Shown here: positions 1-8,978 of the stretch, in pieces
How the letters are laid out: each line of letters opens with the position of its first letter
How positions within the stretch are numbered: the first letter of the stretch is position 1
Source: Bacteroides caecigallinarum
Lineage (GTDB): Bacteria > Bacteroidota > Bacteroidia > Bacteroidales > Bacteroidaceae
DNA: 64,000 bases
Assembly (NCBI RefSeq): GCF_016902295.1
Contig: NZ_JACJLQ010000001.1
Span: 122,732 to 186,731, forward strand
Direction of reading: 5' to 3'
Notes under the pieces: model-generated
The model's database searches: none
What the model was told of the DNA's origin: nothing
What the model saw: the letters and a program-made list of their open reading frames with translations, nothing else
Position numbers and translations under genes: made by a program

Positions 1-1611
1 TGCACAGTGTGTGACAGCAAATACAAATGATATGGCCAATAATGTTTTGTCGGCTTCCCAGCCTACAGTCTGTTGATGCCATAACCCTGTTATGATACTC
101 AGTACAGACAGTGATATACCCATGATATTCAGTATCATATCTCCTTTTCGTATTCTTATCCCGTATTCCAGTTTACTGTGTTTTATGCCATACGAAGCAT
201 ATACGTCAAGACCGATAAGCATCCAAAGTACAAGTCTTATCCACGTATCAGCAGGGAGGAAACACATCATACACAGGCAAGTAAGTATTCCCAATATTGG
301 TACAGCAGGTACAAATGGAGTCTTGAAAGCTCTTGGAGCGTCTGGCATTGTCTTCCTTACTACAAGTATTCCTGCACATACCAGTGTAAATGCAAGCAGT
401 GTTCCTATACTTGTCATTTCGCCAGCTACTTGTGCGGGGACAAATCCTGCCAACAGGCTTACAATTACCATGAACAAGAAGTTACTATGTACAGGTGTCC
501 TTGTCTTTTCATTTATTTTTGAGAAAAACTTTGGCAGTAATCCGTCGTGGCTCATACTGAGAAAAACACGGCTCTGCCCCATGAGTGTAACCATTATAAC
601 GGAGCAGTATCCAAATAATATTGCGAGTATGATGGCCTTGTTAAGCCATGGATATGCAGGAGTAATTATTCCTGAGGCATCAGCAGTTCCCATATTTTCT
701 ATAGCTACAGCAACAGGAGCTATTCCTACGTGACCTTTGAACTCGGTATAGTTTGCCACACCAGTCATCACGTGAGCAAACAGAATATATAAGATAGTAC
801 AAACCAGAAGTGAAACCAGAATTCCTATAGGCATGTCACGTTTAGGATTTTTTGTTTCCTGAGCGGCTGTACTTACGGCATCGAATCCTAAAAAAGCGAA
901 AAATACTATTGCCGCTCCACGAAATATTCCAGATATTCCGAATTCACCAAGTTTTCCGGTATTTTCAGGAATATATGGAATATAATTGTCTGCCTGAATG
1001 AATTTCCACCCCAGAACTACGAACACCAGAATTACCGCTATTTTCAGAAATACTATAAAACCGTTGAATATGGAGCTTCCAGCTGTACCCCGCATCAGTA
1101 TGATACTCATCATTATTACAATAAGTATTGCAGGTATGTTTATTATACCTCCGTCCCATGGACAAGCCGTAAGATGATGGGGGAGTGATATGCCTATACT
1201 TTCCAGAAAGACTACCATGTACCTACTCCAGCTAATGCTTACGGTAGTTGCGGCGACGGTGTATTCCAACACAAGGTCCCAGCCTATAATCCATGCAATG
1301 AGCTCACCCATAGTGGCATACGAATATGTGTATGCACTGCCCGACACAGGAATCATGGATGCAAATTCTGCATAACACAGACCTGCAAAACAACATCCTA
1401 TTGCTGCAATGATGAACGACAGTGTTATGGCAGGTCCGGTAAATTCTGAAGCTACTGTTCCGGTGATTGAGAAAAGTCCTGCACCTATTATTACTCCCAC
1501 TCCAAGAGCTATAAGGCTTATAGGACCAAGCACTCTTTTCAGAGTCTTGCTGCCTGAAGCCTGTGCTTCTGCTTGCAGAACTTCAATACTTTTTCTTATA
1601 AATAGTCCCAT
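1..1611 (-). CDS. APC-family amino acid permease, C-terminus beyond window edge
   Basis: Translating the minus strand from the ATG at 1611 gives an uninterrupted reading frame to the window start (537 codons), so the gene is partial. The protein is strongly hydrophobic with about a dozen predicted membrane segments. Near the N-terminus (about residues 28-60) it reads GPISLIALGVGVIIGAGLFS, the glycine-rich unwound first helix of APC (amino acid/polyamine/organocation) transporters. A later segment FFAFLGFDAVSTAAQETKNP matches the signature of the cationic amino acid transporter subgroup (YfnA/CAT type). It should import amino acids across the inner membrane; the substrate cannot be told from sequence. 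Several plus-strand frames overlap it but are antisense shadows. Confidence 0.88.
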   Translation of the reverse strand, partial: MGLFIRKSIEVLQAEAQASGSKTLKRVLGPISLIALGVGVIIGAGLFSITGTVASEFTGPAITLSFIIAAIGCCFAGLCYAEFASMIPVSGSAYTYSYATMGELIAWIIGWDLVLEYTVAATTVSISWSRYMVVFLESIGISLPHHLTACPWDGGIINIPAILIVIMMSIILMRGTAGSSIFNGFIVFLKIAVILVFVVLGWKFIQADNYIPYIPENTGKLGEFGISGIFRGAAIVFFAFLGFDAVSTAAQETKNPKRDMPIGILVSLLVCTILYILFAHVMTGVANYTEFKGHVGIAPVAVAIENMGTADASGIITPAYPWLNKAIILAILFGYCSVIMVTLMGQSRVFLSMSHDGLLPKFFSKINEKTRTPVHSNFLFMVIVSLLAGFVPAQVAGEMTSIGTLLAFTLVCAGILVVRKTMPDAPRAFKTPFVPAVPILGILTCLCMMCFLPADTWIRLVLWMLIGLDVYASYGIKHSKLEYGIRIRKGDMILNIMGISLSVLSIITGLWHQQTVGWEADKTLLAISFVFAVTHCA

Positions 1612-1642
1612 TCTGTTTTAGTTGTATATGTTTTTATATTTT

Positions 1643-2578
1643 CTAATATGCCGAACGGTATTTGCCGTCCTCTTTGTCATCCAGGATACTCAGATAAGAA
1701 GTATATCTTGATTCGCTGATATAATGTTTCTCCACAGCCTCTCTCACTGCGCATCCCGGCTCATGACGGTGCGTACAGTTGCCATATTTACATCCGGCTG
1801 AGAATTTGAATATCTCCTTGAAGTAATGTCCCACTTCTTCTTCTTCCATATCGAACGTGCCGAAACCTTTAATTCCCGGTGTGTCTATTATATAACCTCC
1901 GCCATCTACAGGAAACATTTCGGAGAATGTAGTGGTATGCATACCTTTATTATGCGCATTTGATATATCGCCTGTCTTCAGGTTCTGTTCAGGCAATATG
2001 GAATTGATAAGTGTTGATTTTCCCACTCCGGAGTTCCCGGAGAAGAGTGTGATTTTTCCGGCCAGCGCCTGTTTAATTTCGTTTATGCCTTCATTGTTAA
2101 TGGCCGATGTCTTGTAACACTGGTATCCTATAGTGGTATATAAGTTTATAAGTCCGTCGAGGTATCTGTTTTCATCTTCCGAATAACGGTCAGTCTTGTT
2201 GAAAACGAGGCATACAGGCACTCGGTATGCTTCTGCCGACGCTAAGAAGCGGTCGATGAAGGTGGTTGAAGTTTCCGGATAGTTTACAGTCACGATAAGC
2301 ATGCACTGGTCAAGGTTTGACGCTATGATGTGCGATTGCTTCGACAGGTTTGACGAACGTCGTATGATATAATTCTTACGGTCCTCTATTTCTGTTATGA
2401 ATGCTGTACCTTCCTGATTGCGTATGATTTTCACTCGGTCGCCAACGGCTACCGGATTTGTGCTTCTGATACCTTTCAGACGGAAGTTGCCTTTTATTTT
2501 GCATTCTACGCAGCTACCGTCGTCAGTCTTTACAAGATACCAGCTGCCGGTGTTTTTTATTACTAAACCTTTGTCCAA
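1643..2578 (-). CDS. rsgA: Ribosome small subunit-dependent GTPase A
   Basis: This circularly permuted GTPase acts late in 30S ribosome maturation. The motifs come in the permuted order: G4 NKTD near residue 128, G1 SGNSGVGKS near 182, G3 DTPG near 235. A C-terminal zinc site follows ([14 protein letters not shown], about 265-278). An N-terminal OB-fold precedes them ([10 protein letters not shown]). Length 311 aa is normal for the family. The start is TTG at 2578: an in-frame TAA lies seven codons upstream and no ATG or GTG intervenes, and the N-terminus [14 protein letters not shown] aligns with the usual start of Bacteroides RsgA. A frr terminator hairpin lies just upstream, so rsgA probably has its own promoter. 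Confidence 0.95.
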   Translation of the reverse strand: MDKGLVIKNTGSWYLVKTDDGSCVECKIKGNFRLKGIRSTNPVAVGDRVKIIRNQEGTAFITEIEDRKNYIIRRSSNLSKQSHIIASNLDQCMLIVTVNYPETSTTFIDRFLASAEAYRVPVCLVFNKTDRYSEDENRYLDGLINLYTTIGYQCYKTSAINNEGINEIKQALAGKITLFSGNSGVGKSTLINSILPEQNLKTGDISNAHNKGMHTTTFSEMFPVDGGGYIIDTPGIKGFGTFDMEEEEVGHYFKEIFKFSAGCKYGNCTHRHEPGCAVREAVEKHYISESRYTSYLSILDDKEDGKYRSAY

Positions 2579-2628
2579 AAGAAATGATTTTTGTAATTAT
2601 AAATATATGATAAATGAAATAAAGAAAA

Positions 2629-2675
2629 GAAGAAACTGCATCACTGTGTATGGTTCATGGTAGTGCAGATTCTTC
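2629..2675 (-). terminator. Hairpin between frr and rsgA, likely frr terminator
   Basis: An imperfect stem (GAAGAAACTGCATCACT against AGTGCAGATTCTTC) sits about 70 bases past the frr stop on the minus strand and is followed by a run rich in T on that strand. It fits a factor-independent terminator for frr. Confidence 0.6.
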
Positions 2676-2744
2676 TTTCTTTTATATTTGAGTAAGATTG
2701 TCTGAAACCGGTATTTGTCAAATTGACTAACCGTCAGAAATACA

Positions 2745-3305
2745 TTATACAGTCATGATTTCTTTGTCTTTGGCGGCAAACATATCGTCAATCTGCTTGA
2801 TGTACTTGTCGTGTATCTTCTGCAGTTTTGCTTCGCTGTTTTTCTGTTCGTCTTCAGGCATACCGTCTTTTACAGCTTTCTTCAATGCGTCGATTGCATC
2901 GCGGCGAGCGTTACGGATACTTACTTTTGCAGTTTCAACTTCGCCTTTACACTGTTTTGACAATTGTTTACGGCGTTCCTCAGTCAATGGAGGTATTCCT
3001 ATACGAATGATTTCGCCATTGTTTTCAGGCATAATTCCAAGTTCTGAGTCGATGATGGCTTTCTCAATCACGCGGAACATGCTCTTGTCCCAAGGCTTGA
3101 TAGCTATGCTTCTGGCATCAGGAGTAGTTACTGCTGCCACATTATTGATTGGAACCATGCTTCCGTATGAGTCCACTCTGATGCCGTCCAACAAACGTAC
3201 ATCTGCTTTTCCTGCGCGGATATGTGCCAATGCTTCGTCAAGGTACATGGCTGCCATGTCCATTTTCTCTTCAGCTTCGCTGATTATAGTTTTTGAATCT
3301 GCCAT
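2745..3305 (-). CDS. frr: Ribosome recycling factor
   Basis: RRF splits post-termination ribosomes together with EF-G in the cytoplasm. The 186-residue length is exactly typical. The sequence carries family signatures: [12 protein letters not shown] in the middle (usual form WDK..i..IEKAI), [19 protein letters not shown] near residues 100-120, and the closing helix with the [11 protein letters not shown] segment. The ATG at 3305 begins [15 protein letters not shown], the expected first helix. It is transcribed toward rsgA but separated from it by a hairpin. The opposite-strand frame of similar length over the same bases is a shadow. Confidence 0.97.
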   Translation of the reverse strand: MADSKTIISEAEEKMDMAAMYLDEALAHIRAGKADVRLLDGIRVDSYGSMVPINNVAAVTTPDARSIAIKPWDKSMFRVIEKAIIDSELGIMPENNGEIIRIGIPPLTEERRKQLSKQCKGEVETAKVSIRNARRDAIDALKKAVKDGMPEDEQKNSEAKLQKIHDKYIKQIDDMFAAKDKEIMTV

Positions 3306-3419
3306 TATTCTTAATTTTTAGGTTATGCTGTTATGTAATAATAATTAAAGTGAACAAATGTATGTGTTTTTTTGCTCTTTTGCAATAGTTGATGTATAAT
3401 TTGATATTCTAAAATGAAA

Positions 3420-3464
3420 CAATCCTGTTTCGCTACGCTTATCGCGTCTTGCGAAACAGGATTG
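3420..3464 (-). terminator. Perfect 14-bp stem hairpin after the PepSY-like gene
   Basis: CAATCCTGTTTCGC (3420-3433) and its exact complement GCGAAACAGGATTG (3451-3464) enclose a 17-base loop. It lies 14 bases beyond the stop of the lipoprotein gene, with a T-rich stretch following on the minus strand, so it is likely that gene's terminator. It is symmetric enough to be an extragenic palindrome instead. Confidence 0.65.
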
Positions 3465-3477
3465 TAACAGTATGTTG

Positions 3478-4386
3478 TCAGTCTCTGTATTCAGCTTTCA
3501 GAGTTCCGTCGTCATTAAATTGCAATTCAATGTCATTGTCATTTCTTCCTTCTATCTCAACGCTGTAGTAATTACCTTTCGATGCTGTTTCGTAGTATTC
3601 AATGTCATCTATATAGTAATTAGGATAGTTTGTGGCGATATAAGTTTTTGCAGCTTCCGGCAGTACGGATGAGTTTCTGTTATAATCCTTTTTTGTGTAA
3701 ATCCATTCATATCCGGCTGTCAGCAAAGCATCGTGCTTGATGTTTTCATAGATGAATTCCACTTCAACACCGCCATCCTCAAATTCCACATCAACTATCC
3801 TTGCACCTGGATATTTGCTATCAACCCATGAGTACGCATCGTTGGCAGGCTGTGTAGGCAGCAGGTCTGTATAATCAGGATTCTGGTTTGCATCAAGAAC
3901 TTCTTTCACCAGAACTCCGTCTTCCGAGTAATACAAATCGGCTTCTGTTTCCTTATTGTTCTCTTCTTTTTCAACCTCTATTACATATAGAACCAGATTT
4001 TCGCCGTTTTTCTTTATTACATCCACCTCGTCGTCGTGCCTCCATGGAAGTTTTGAATAATCGCTTTCATTGAATGCGGCCGATACAGTCTGCGGTAATA
4101 AAGAGAAAGGGATATCATATTCATGCATTTTGAATTCGGCGGTTGTTCTGTCGAACCATGCTGTATAGTCTGTGTCATTTCCGGCACGTGAACCGTTCCA
4201 GTCGAAAGACGCTATTGCGTAATTGCCGTTTATTTTCCATGAAACATCCTTTGCGCCAGGAAATTCGCGATTGAATGCTTCGTAAACAGCATTGTCAATA
4301 TAACCGTCGTTGTTTTGTTTGTCACATGACGAGAGAGCTATAGTTCCGCAAATCAGGGCGGTAGTAATTAACTTAAATTTCTTCAT
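3478..4386 (-). CDS. PepSY-like domain lipoprotein
   Basis: The 302-residue protein starts with a lipoprotein signal (MKKFKLITTALICGTIALSSC), the cysteine at residue 21 being the probable lipidation site. The rest reads as repeats of the Bacteroidetes PepSY-like (DUF2874) fold: segments such as FNREFPGAKDVSWKINGNY and VDSKYPGARIVDVEFEDGGV, plus a third near the C-terminus (YIATNYPNYYIDDIEYYE), each pairing a helix with a strand-rich partner. Such proteins are periplasmic or surface-associated; their ligands are unknown. It stands alone, followed by a strong hairpin, and precedes frr. The function is not established. Confidence 0.75.
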   Translation of the reverse strand: MKKFKLITTALICGTIALSSCDKQNNDGYIDNAVYEAFNREFPGAKDVSWKINGNYAIASFDWNGSRAGNDTDYTAWFDRTTAEFKMHEYDIPFSLLPQTVSAAFNESDYSKLPWRHDDEVDVIKKNGENLVLYVIEVEKEENNKETEADLYYSEDGVLVKEVLDANQNPDYTDLLPTQPANDAYSWVDSKYPGARIVDVEFEDGGVEVEFIYENIKHDALLTAGYEWIYTKKDYNRNSSVLPEAAKTYIATNYPNYYIDDIEYYETASKGNYYSVEIEGRNDNDIELQFNDDGTLKAEYRD

Positions 4387-4454
4387 AATGTCTGGTTTAA
4401 AAATTATTATAACGCAAACATACTAATGAAAACTGAAAAGATTTGGGAATTTAT

Positions 4455-4494
4455 AAAAAAACGCCACCATGAAAACAAGTTCCATAGTGACGTT
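4455..4494 (-). terminator. hisS terminator
   Basis: On the minus strand a 12-bp stem with two G-U pairs (AACGTCACTATG with CATGGTGGCGTT) closes an 11-base loop and is followed by seven T. It starts 30 bases past the hisS stop. Confidence 0.8.
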
Positions 4495-4523
4495 ATCAAT
4501 GTATATGATTAAAATGTATGTTT

Positions 4524-5885
4524 TTATTTGATGGCGGCTACCAGTTCATCAGGAGTTAGAAGCAACTGTTCGCCTGTTGTCATATTCTTAAGAGTAACCT
4601 TGCCTTCGTTCATCTCGTTTTCACCAACTATAGCCACGAAAGGAATCTGTTTTGCGTTGGCATAGCTCATCTGCTTTTTCATCTTTGTGCTGTCGGGATA
4701 GATTTCAGCGCGGATGCCTGCCTCACGAGCCTTGAACAATATAGGAAGAGAATATTCAGTTTCCTTTTCACCGAAGTTGACAAACAGAAGCTGGGTTCCG
4801 TTTACTGCTTCCTTAGGATAAAGATCCAACTGGTTCAGTACGTCGTAGATACGGTCGGCACCGAAAGAGATACCCACACCTGACATACCATCCATTCCGA
4901 ATACACCTGTCAAATTGTCATAACGTCCACCGCCACTGATACTTCCTATCTGAACGTCGAGAGCCTTCACTTCGAAGATGGCGCCTGTATAGTAGTTCAG
5001 TCCGCGGGCAAGAGTAAGGTCGAGTTCCACTTCCGACTTAACACCAAGCTGAGCTACATGCTTCAGGATGAATTCACTTTCCTCCACACCCTTAAGTCCT
5101 GTCTCGCTTGCAGCCAGAACGGTTTTCAGAGTCTCAAGCTTCTCTTCGTTCGTTCCGCTCAGCAGGATTATAGGCTGCAACTTGTCGATAGCTTCCTGAG
5201 GGATACCTTTCGAAGCAAGTTCAGCATTTACATTTTCCAGACCAATCTTGTCCAGCTTGTCGATGGCTACTGTGATGTCAACAATCTTGTCGGCCTCGCC
5301 GATGATTTCCGCTATACCTGTAAGGATTTTGCGGTTGTTTATCTTGATGGAAACACGAATTCCGAACTTGTTGAACACAGAATCAATCATCTGCACCAGT
5401 TCCACCTCGTTGATAAGGGAGTTGCTTCCCACAACGTCGGCGTCACACTGATAGAACTCGCGGTAACGTCCCTTCTGAGGACGGTCGGCACGCCATACCG
5501 GCTGGATCTGGAAACGTTTGAACGGGAAAGTAATCTCGTCGCGGTGCATAACCACGTAGCGGGCGAAAGGTACAGTTAGGTCATAACGGAGTCCTTTCTC
5601 GCAGAATTTGCTCGCAAGCTTAGCCGCGTTTCTGCTCAGAAGTTCTTCGTCAGTGATGCCTGAGAAGTAGTCGCCTGAGTTCTGTATCTTGAAAAGAAGT
5701 TTGTCGCCTTCCTCACCGTATTTACCCATCAATGTTGAGAGGTTCTCCATAGAAGGAGTTTCTATCTGACTGTATCCGTAGAGGTGGAAAACTTCGCGTA
5801 TGGTATCGAATATATAGTTTCTCTTAGCCATTTCAACAGGCGAGAAATCTCTTGTTCCTTTCGGTATTCCCGGTTTTGTAGCCAT
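4524..5885 (-). CDS. hisS: Histidyl-tRNA synthetase
   Basis: This class II synthetase charges tRNA-His. Class II motifs are visible in order: motif 1 around [20 protein letters not shown], motif 2 ([19 protein letters not shown], with the conserved arginine), the histidine-specific [17 protein letters not shown], and motif 3 ([13 protein letters not shown]). The last ~95 residues form the anticodon-binding domain ([16 protein letters not shown] onward). Length 453 aa is normal. The N-terminus [16 protein letters not shown] fits Bacteroidaceae HisS, so the ATG at 5885 is secure. It is monocistronic as judged by the terminator downstream. Confidence 0.98.
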   Translation of the reverse strand: MATKPGIPKGTRDFSPVEMAKRNYIFDTIREVFHLYGYSQIETPSMENLSTLMGKYGEEGDKLLFKIQNSGDYFSGITDEELLSRNAAKLASKFCEKGLRYDLTVPFARYVVMHRDEITFPFKRFQIQPVWRADRPQKGRYREFYQCDADVVGSNSLINEVELVQMIDSVFNKFGIRVSIKINNRKILTGIAEIIGEADKIVDITVAIDKLDKIGLENVNAELASKGIPQEAIDKLQPIILLSGTNEEKLETLKTVLAASETGLKGVEESEFILKHVAQLGVKSEVELDLTLARGLNYYTGAIFEVKALDVQIGSISGGGRYDNLTGVFGMDGMSGVGISFGADRIYDVLNQLDLYPKEAVNGTQLLFVNFGEKETEYSLPILFKAREAGIRAEIYPDSTKMKKQMSYANAKQIPFVAIVGENEMNEGKVTLKNMTTGEQLLLTPDELVAAIK

Positions 5886-5958
5886 ATTGTTTCTGTTTTA
5901 ATTATTTTTGGTCACAAAATTAGACAATTATTTTATAAGAAGGAAATAATCGTGGAAA

Positions 5959-6642
5959 TTACTCTTCGCGGCGACCCATGAATATCATTATATAATATAC
6001 CAGAGTGGCAAGCGAGCCAAGTGCGGCAACCACGTATGTGTATGCAGCCGACTTGAGCGCATCTTTAGCCATACCGTGATTCGAAGCATTTGTGATACCC
6101 GCGCTGTTCAGCCAAACCAGTGCACGGCGGCTGGCATCAATCTCCACAGGAAGAGTGATGAAACTGAAAAGTGTTGTCATTGCGAAAAGGCAGATACCTA
6201 TCAGCAACAGCTGAGGGAACGAATTTATGAGCAATATACCTGCAAGCAGTATCCACGACATTATAGATGAAGAGAACTGTACCACCGGTACCAGAGCCGA
6301 ACGCATCTGCAGAGGAGCGTACGCGCGTGCATGCTGTACGGCGTGACCGCATTCGTGGGCAGCAACCGCAGCCGCAGCCACGCTGCATGATGAGTAAACA
6401 CCTTCACTCAGGTTCACAGTCTTGTTGGTTGGGTTAAAATGGTCTGTAAGCATTCCCGGAGTGCTGATAACCCTTACATCGTATATTCCATTGTCGCGCA
6501 GCATCTTTTCTGCCACCTCGCGTCCTGTCATCCCGCTGTAGAGAGGAACCTTAGAATACTTGTCAAACTTGCTTTTCAAACTGGACTGCACTATAAAACT
6601 CAGTATAGCGATTCCGATAAAAATAATCCAACTTAATGCCAT
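5959..6642 (-). CDS. Membrane zinc metallopeptidase (YugP-like, PF04298)
   Basis: The 227-residue protein has an N-terminal membrane segment (residues 3-20), the zinc-binding HECGH at 96-100 inside AAAVAAHECGHAVQHA, and three further hydrophobic segments (about 112-135, 138-160 and 205-222). This layout is that of the putative neutral zinc metallopeptidases related to Bacillus YugP. The HExxH histidines and glutamate are all present, so the enzyme is probably active. Substrates are unknown; a membrane-protein or stress role is only inference. It is transcribed alone. Confidence 0.88.
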   Translation of the reverse strand: MALSWIIFIGIAILSFIVQSSLKSKFDKYSKVPLYSGMTGREVAEKMLRDNGIYDVRVISTPGMLTDHFNPTNKTVNLSEGVYSSCSVAAAAVAAHECGHAVQHARAYAPLQMRSALVPVVQFSSSIMSWILLAGILLINSFPQLLLIGICLFAMTTLFSFITLPVEIDASRRALVWLNSAGITNASNHGMAKDALKSAAYTYVVAALGSLATLVYYIMIFMGRREE

Positions 6643-6725
6643 ATCTTTTCTATTTATAATTATTAATCAATGAATTGACGTACAAAAACCTTGCCAAAGT
6701 TTTAAAAGTGAGTTTTATACAATAC

Positions 6726-6791
6726 AAAAAACACTTTTCGAAAAGTGACTTTTGACTGAAAAAACACCTTTCGAAAAGTGTTTCTTTCCTT
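6726..6791. repeat. Two-unit 33-bp direct repeat, each with a TTTCGAAA dyad
   Basis: Units 6726-6758 and 6759-6791 share 21 of their first 22 bases. Each carries the dyad CACTTTTCGAAAAGTG or its near copy CACCTTTCGAAAAGTG. They fill the space after the AlbA_2-type gene (minus strand) and may serve as its terminator, but the repeat spacing is exactly 33 bp, as in two other arrays in this window. Confidence 0.75.
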
Positions 6792-6817
6792 AATAGTATT
6801 GAAATGGAATCAAAGGA

Positions 6818-8188
6818 TTATTCTTCTATAATTTCCCAATAACCTTGTTTTCGTCCCCCTATGCGTTTAAGTAGTCCAAGTTCTTGAAGGCGTGAGAGAT
6901 TATGAATAATGCCCCCCATTGTTGCATCAGGGATATTCTCATATAGCTCTTTACGTGTTGCATTAGGATTTTCTTTTAAATATGATAATATATTCTTTTG
7001 TTGTTCTGTAAGGTTTTGTATGGTCTTTTGTATGGTCTTTTGTATGGTCTTTTGTATGGTCTTTTGGGTAGTTGCCCTTTCAGGATACTCAAATTTGAAT
7101 ATTGTCCATATGCCGGATGCGTCATAACGGAATTCAGGTGTAGAGAATCCGTCGTTTTTACAATCCGTAATTATACGTTCAATACCACGCCCCCAGGCTT
7201 CAATTTCTCCGGAACGGAAGAATGTATTTGCTATATCAGGATTGTAAGGGAAACTTCGATGTGAAGAAAGTAAAGTTTCTACAGTCCAACCATCCGGTAG
7301 TACACCACCATTTACTATTTCCATTTTATTCTCATAAACGCGGATTTGTATCGGTGATGGTTCTGCATAATCTTTATTGATACACGCATTCAATAATGCT
7401 TCACGCAGAGCTTCTCTTGGTACAGGTAAAGTTTCCACACGTTGGATTCCCTCGTAAGTAATGATGGCTTTCATATATTTGGTACACAGTAAATCCATGA
7501 GTTTCACTATTTGTTGAAACAGATTTCCGTGAACTTCATCCTGATATACCAAGTCCATACCTTCACGAAAGAAACCAATCTTGACAAAAGCTCCTGTAAC
7601 ATATCGTTCAGGGTCAGGATGAAACAGCAAGGCGGCAGCACGCTTTAAATAATCACCCTCGTAAAGTCGTAATTTTTCTAACAGCCCGTGATTATCGTCC
7701 ATAAGGTCGGCTTCCTCCATGCGCCCGCTTCTTTTGGCATATTTACGAAATAAATCAAAAGTGGCATTATCCAGGTCTTTTTCATTCAAATATGGAACAG
7801 GCACACCATCCCAAGTCTTTCCCTGCTTGCGAAGCATGAACCTGTCGAGTGACGCACCTTTCAATTCCTGATTTGTAGAACCGCTTCTCTGATAATACTT
7901 GCCACGATAACTTATAGGATAAGGATATGCCTCAGTCACAATTTCCAGATATACTTTTTCTTCTTTTTCTTTTTTATTTACATCTACCAGAATACCGAGC
8001 ATATCACGTATCTTATTAGGTATATCTTCCATCAGTTTTTGGGCATCTTGTACTCCGCAAATATCACCATTGTCTTTTATGCCGATATAGAGTATTCCTC
8101 CTTGCGCGTTTGCAAAACCGCATATCCATTTCAGATAATCATCCCTCCATGATTCTTTGAATTCTATGTTCTGTGATTCGGTATTCAT
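6818..8188 (-). CDS. AlbA_2-type ATP-binding putative regulator (RecG-like annotation)
   Basis: The 456-residue protein has the three-part layout of the AlbA_2 (divergent AAA_4) family. First comes an N-terminal AlbA_2 domain (IEFKESWRDDYLKWICGFAN..GGILYIGIKDNG, residues 8-42). Next is a GHKL-like ATP-binding domain (REALREALLNACINKDY and IANTFFRSGEIEAWGRGIERII). Last is a C-terminal winged helix (LTEQQKNILSYLKENPNATRKEL). These proteins are often labelled ATP-dependent DNA helicase or transcriptional regulator; many are defence- or island-associated, and the real activity is unclear. Between the ATPase and winged helix is a perfect four-copy TIQK repeat. A TATCTTTG -7 element lies about 30 bases upstream. 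The gene looks intact, unlike its neighbours. Confidence 0.85.
   Translation of the reverse strand: MNTESQNIEFKESWRDDYLKWICGFANAQGGILYIGIKDNGDICGVQDAQKLMEDIPNKIRDMLGILVDVNKKEKEEKVYLEIVTEAYPYPISYRGKYYQRSGSTNQELKGASLDRFMLRKQGKTWDGVPVPYLNEKDLDNATFDLFRKYAKRSGRMEEADLMDDNHGLLEKLRLYEGDYLKRAAALLFHPDPERYVTGAFVKIGFFREGMDLVYQDEVHGNLFQQIVKLMDLLCTKYMKAIITYEGIQRVETLPVPREALREALLNACINKDYAEPSPIQIRVYENKMEIVNGGVLPDGWTVETLLSSHRSFPYNPDIANTFFRSGEIEAWGRGIERIITDCKNDGFSTPEFRYDASGIWTIFKFEYPERATTQKTIQKTIQKTIQKTIQNLTEQQKNILSYLKENPNATRKELYENIPDATMGGIIHNLSRLQELGLLKRIGGRKQGYWEIIEE
7019..7066 (-). repeat. Perfect 4 x 12-bp tandem repeat inside the AlbA_2-type gene
   Basis: Four identical copies of TATGGTCTTTTG (plus strand) encode four in-frame TIQK tetrapeptides in the linker before the winged helix. 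The unit is a multiple of three, so slippage would change linker length without breaking the frame. Confidence 0.95.
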
Positions 8189-8214
8189 TGTGTATCTTTT
8201 AGTTGCGTGTGTTA

Positions 8215-8222
8215 CAAAGATA
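8215..8222 (-). promoter_or_regulatory. -7 element TATCTTTG of the AlbA_2-type gene
   Basis: TATCTTTG on the minus strand fits the Bacteroidetes -7 consensus TAnnTTTG and lies 27 bases upstream of the start codon. No good -33 TTTG is seen at the right distance. Confidence 0.5.
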
Positions 8223-8298
8223 CAGATAATACTTTAAATTATAATATTATACATTTAGTTTTTATGATGTCTTCTTATTGTAGCTGATTATAAAGAAA

Positions 8299-8382
8299 TC
8301 CTGGAAAAGTGGCAAAAATACCGCGTTTATACCTTGGAAAAGCGGCAAAAACTATGTATTTTTGTCTTGGAAAAGTGGAAAA
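8299..8382 (+). repeat. Three-unit 33-bp repeat with core TTGGAAAAGTGG
   Basis: The core GGAAAAG occurs at 8303, 8336 and 8369, exactly 33 bp apart, inside copies of TGGAAAAGTGGCAAAAA. The array ends about 17 bases before the start of the truncated ATPase gene, so it occupies its promoter or leader region. Upstream (8189-8298) I see only the divergent promoter region. Confidence 0.85.
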
Positions 8383-8398
8383 ATAAAGATGTTGCATT

Positions 8399-8626
8399 AT
8401 GTTGAAGAGAAAAATAGACACATATCTGACTGATTATTACGCGACTAACTGTAATGCTCTTTTGATTACCGGAGCCCGTCAAATTGGTAAGACCTACTCA
8501 ATCCGTGAGTTTGGAAGGACATTCAAAAGTTTCATCGAAATTAATTTTCTTGAGAATCCTGATGCGGTAGCTCTATTCAAAGGAGCTAAAAACAGTTCGG
8601 ATATATTGTTAAGACAGCTATCTTAA
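8399..8626 (+). pseudogene. AAA_14/DUF4143-type ATPase, 3' truncated
   Basis: The first 70 residues match the start of the AAA_14-DUF4143 ATPases of Bacteroidales: MLKRKIDTYLTDYY, then the P-loop region ALLITGARQIGKTYSIREFG, then FIEINFLENPDAVALFKGA. The family is usually about 400-450 aa, but this frame stops after 75 residues, straight after DILLR, where the family would continue into the Walker B region. The nucleotide-binding domain beyond Walker A and the whole DUF4143 domain are missing, so it cannot be functional as an ATPase. The TTTAAAC array starts seven bases past the stop, at the truncation point. Confidence 0.85.
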
Positions 8627-8632
8627 AAACCA

Positions 8633-8669
8633 TTTAAACAGTGTTTAAACGCTATTTAAGCACTGCTTA
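8633..8669 (+). repeat. 11-bp phased TTTAAAC array, copy 1
   Basis: TTTAAAC occurs at 8633 and 8644, then TTTAAGC at 8655, with four-base spacers AGTG and GCTA and a degraded last unit. The period is exactly 11 bp. It marks the right end of the truncated ATPase and the left edge of the eroded island. Confidence 0.85.
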
Positions 8670-8745
8670 AATAGGATTATTTTATTCGTTCATCATCGTT
8701 ATTTGCTATTTTTCAAAGTCTTCTTCAATGCCAAACCTTTTGAAC

Positions 8746-8855
8746 TTAAAACAATCTTCCCCCATACGCTCTCAATATACGAGGTATTCCGGAGCCTAAA
8801 GATTCAACTAATTCCATATCACGATATATGCGTATCAATTCCTTGTTTCTTGATA
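8746..8855 (-). pseudogene. Remnant of a second AlbA_2-type protein
   Basis: Minus-strand translation between two stops gives a short peptide that contains RNKELIRIYRDMELVESLGS followed by GIPRILRAYGG. This is the strongly conserved ATP-binding-domain motif of the AlbA_2/AAA_4 family (usual form ..LGSGIPRIL..YG). The frame is closed on both sides and the bases following it in other frames still look like the next stretch of the family (FKRFGIEEDFEK). No start, N-terminal or C-terminal domain is left. It belongs to a different subgroup from the intact gene at 6818-8188, which has the motif EAWGRGIERI, so it is not a copy of that gene. Confidence 0.75.
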
Positions 8856-8978
8856 TTTATATATCAAAGATTATCCCATATGTCTCATCTCCGTTCATTT
8901 GATGCTTGTGTTTATATTGTTCAATACAGAAAGGAAATAGGGTATTTCGAGTTCCTTATTTCCAATATTTTCAAATTT

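Noticed and set aside
92..733. 213-aa plus-strand gene
   Set aside because: Antisense to the APC permease, whose translation has clear family motifs.
2755..3321. 188-aa plus-strand gene
   Set aside because: Antisense to frr, which is certain.
5058..5579. 173-aa plus-strand gene
   Set aside because: Antisense to hisS; no motifs of its own.
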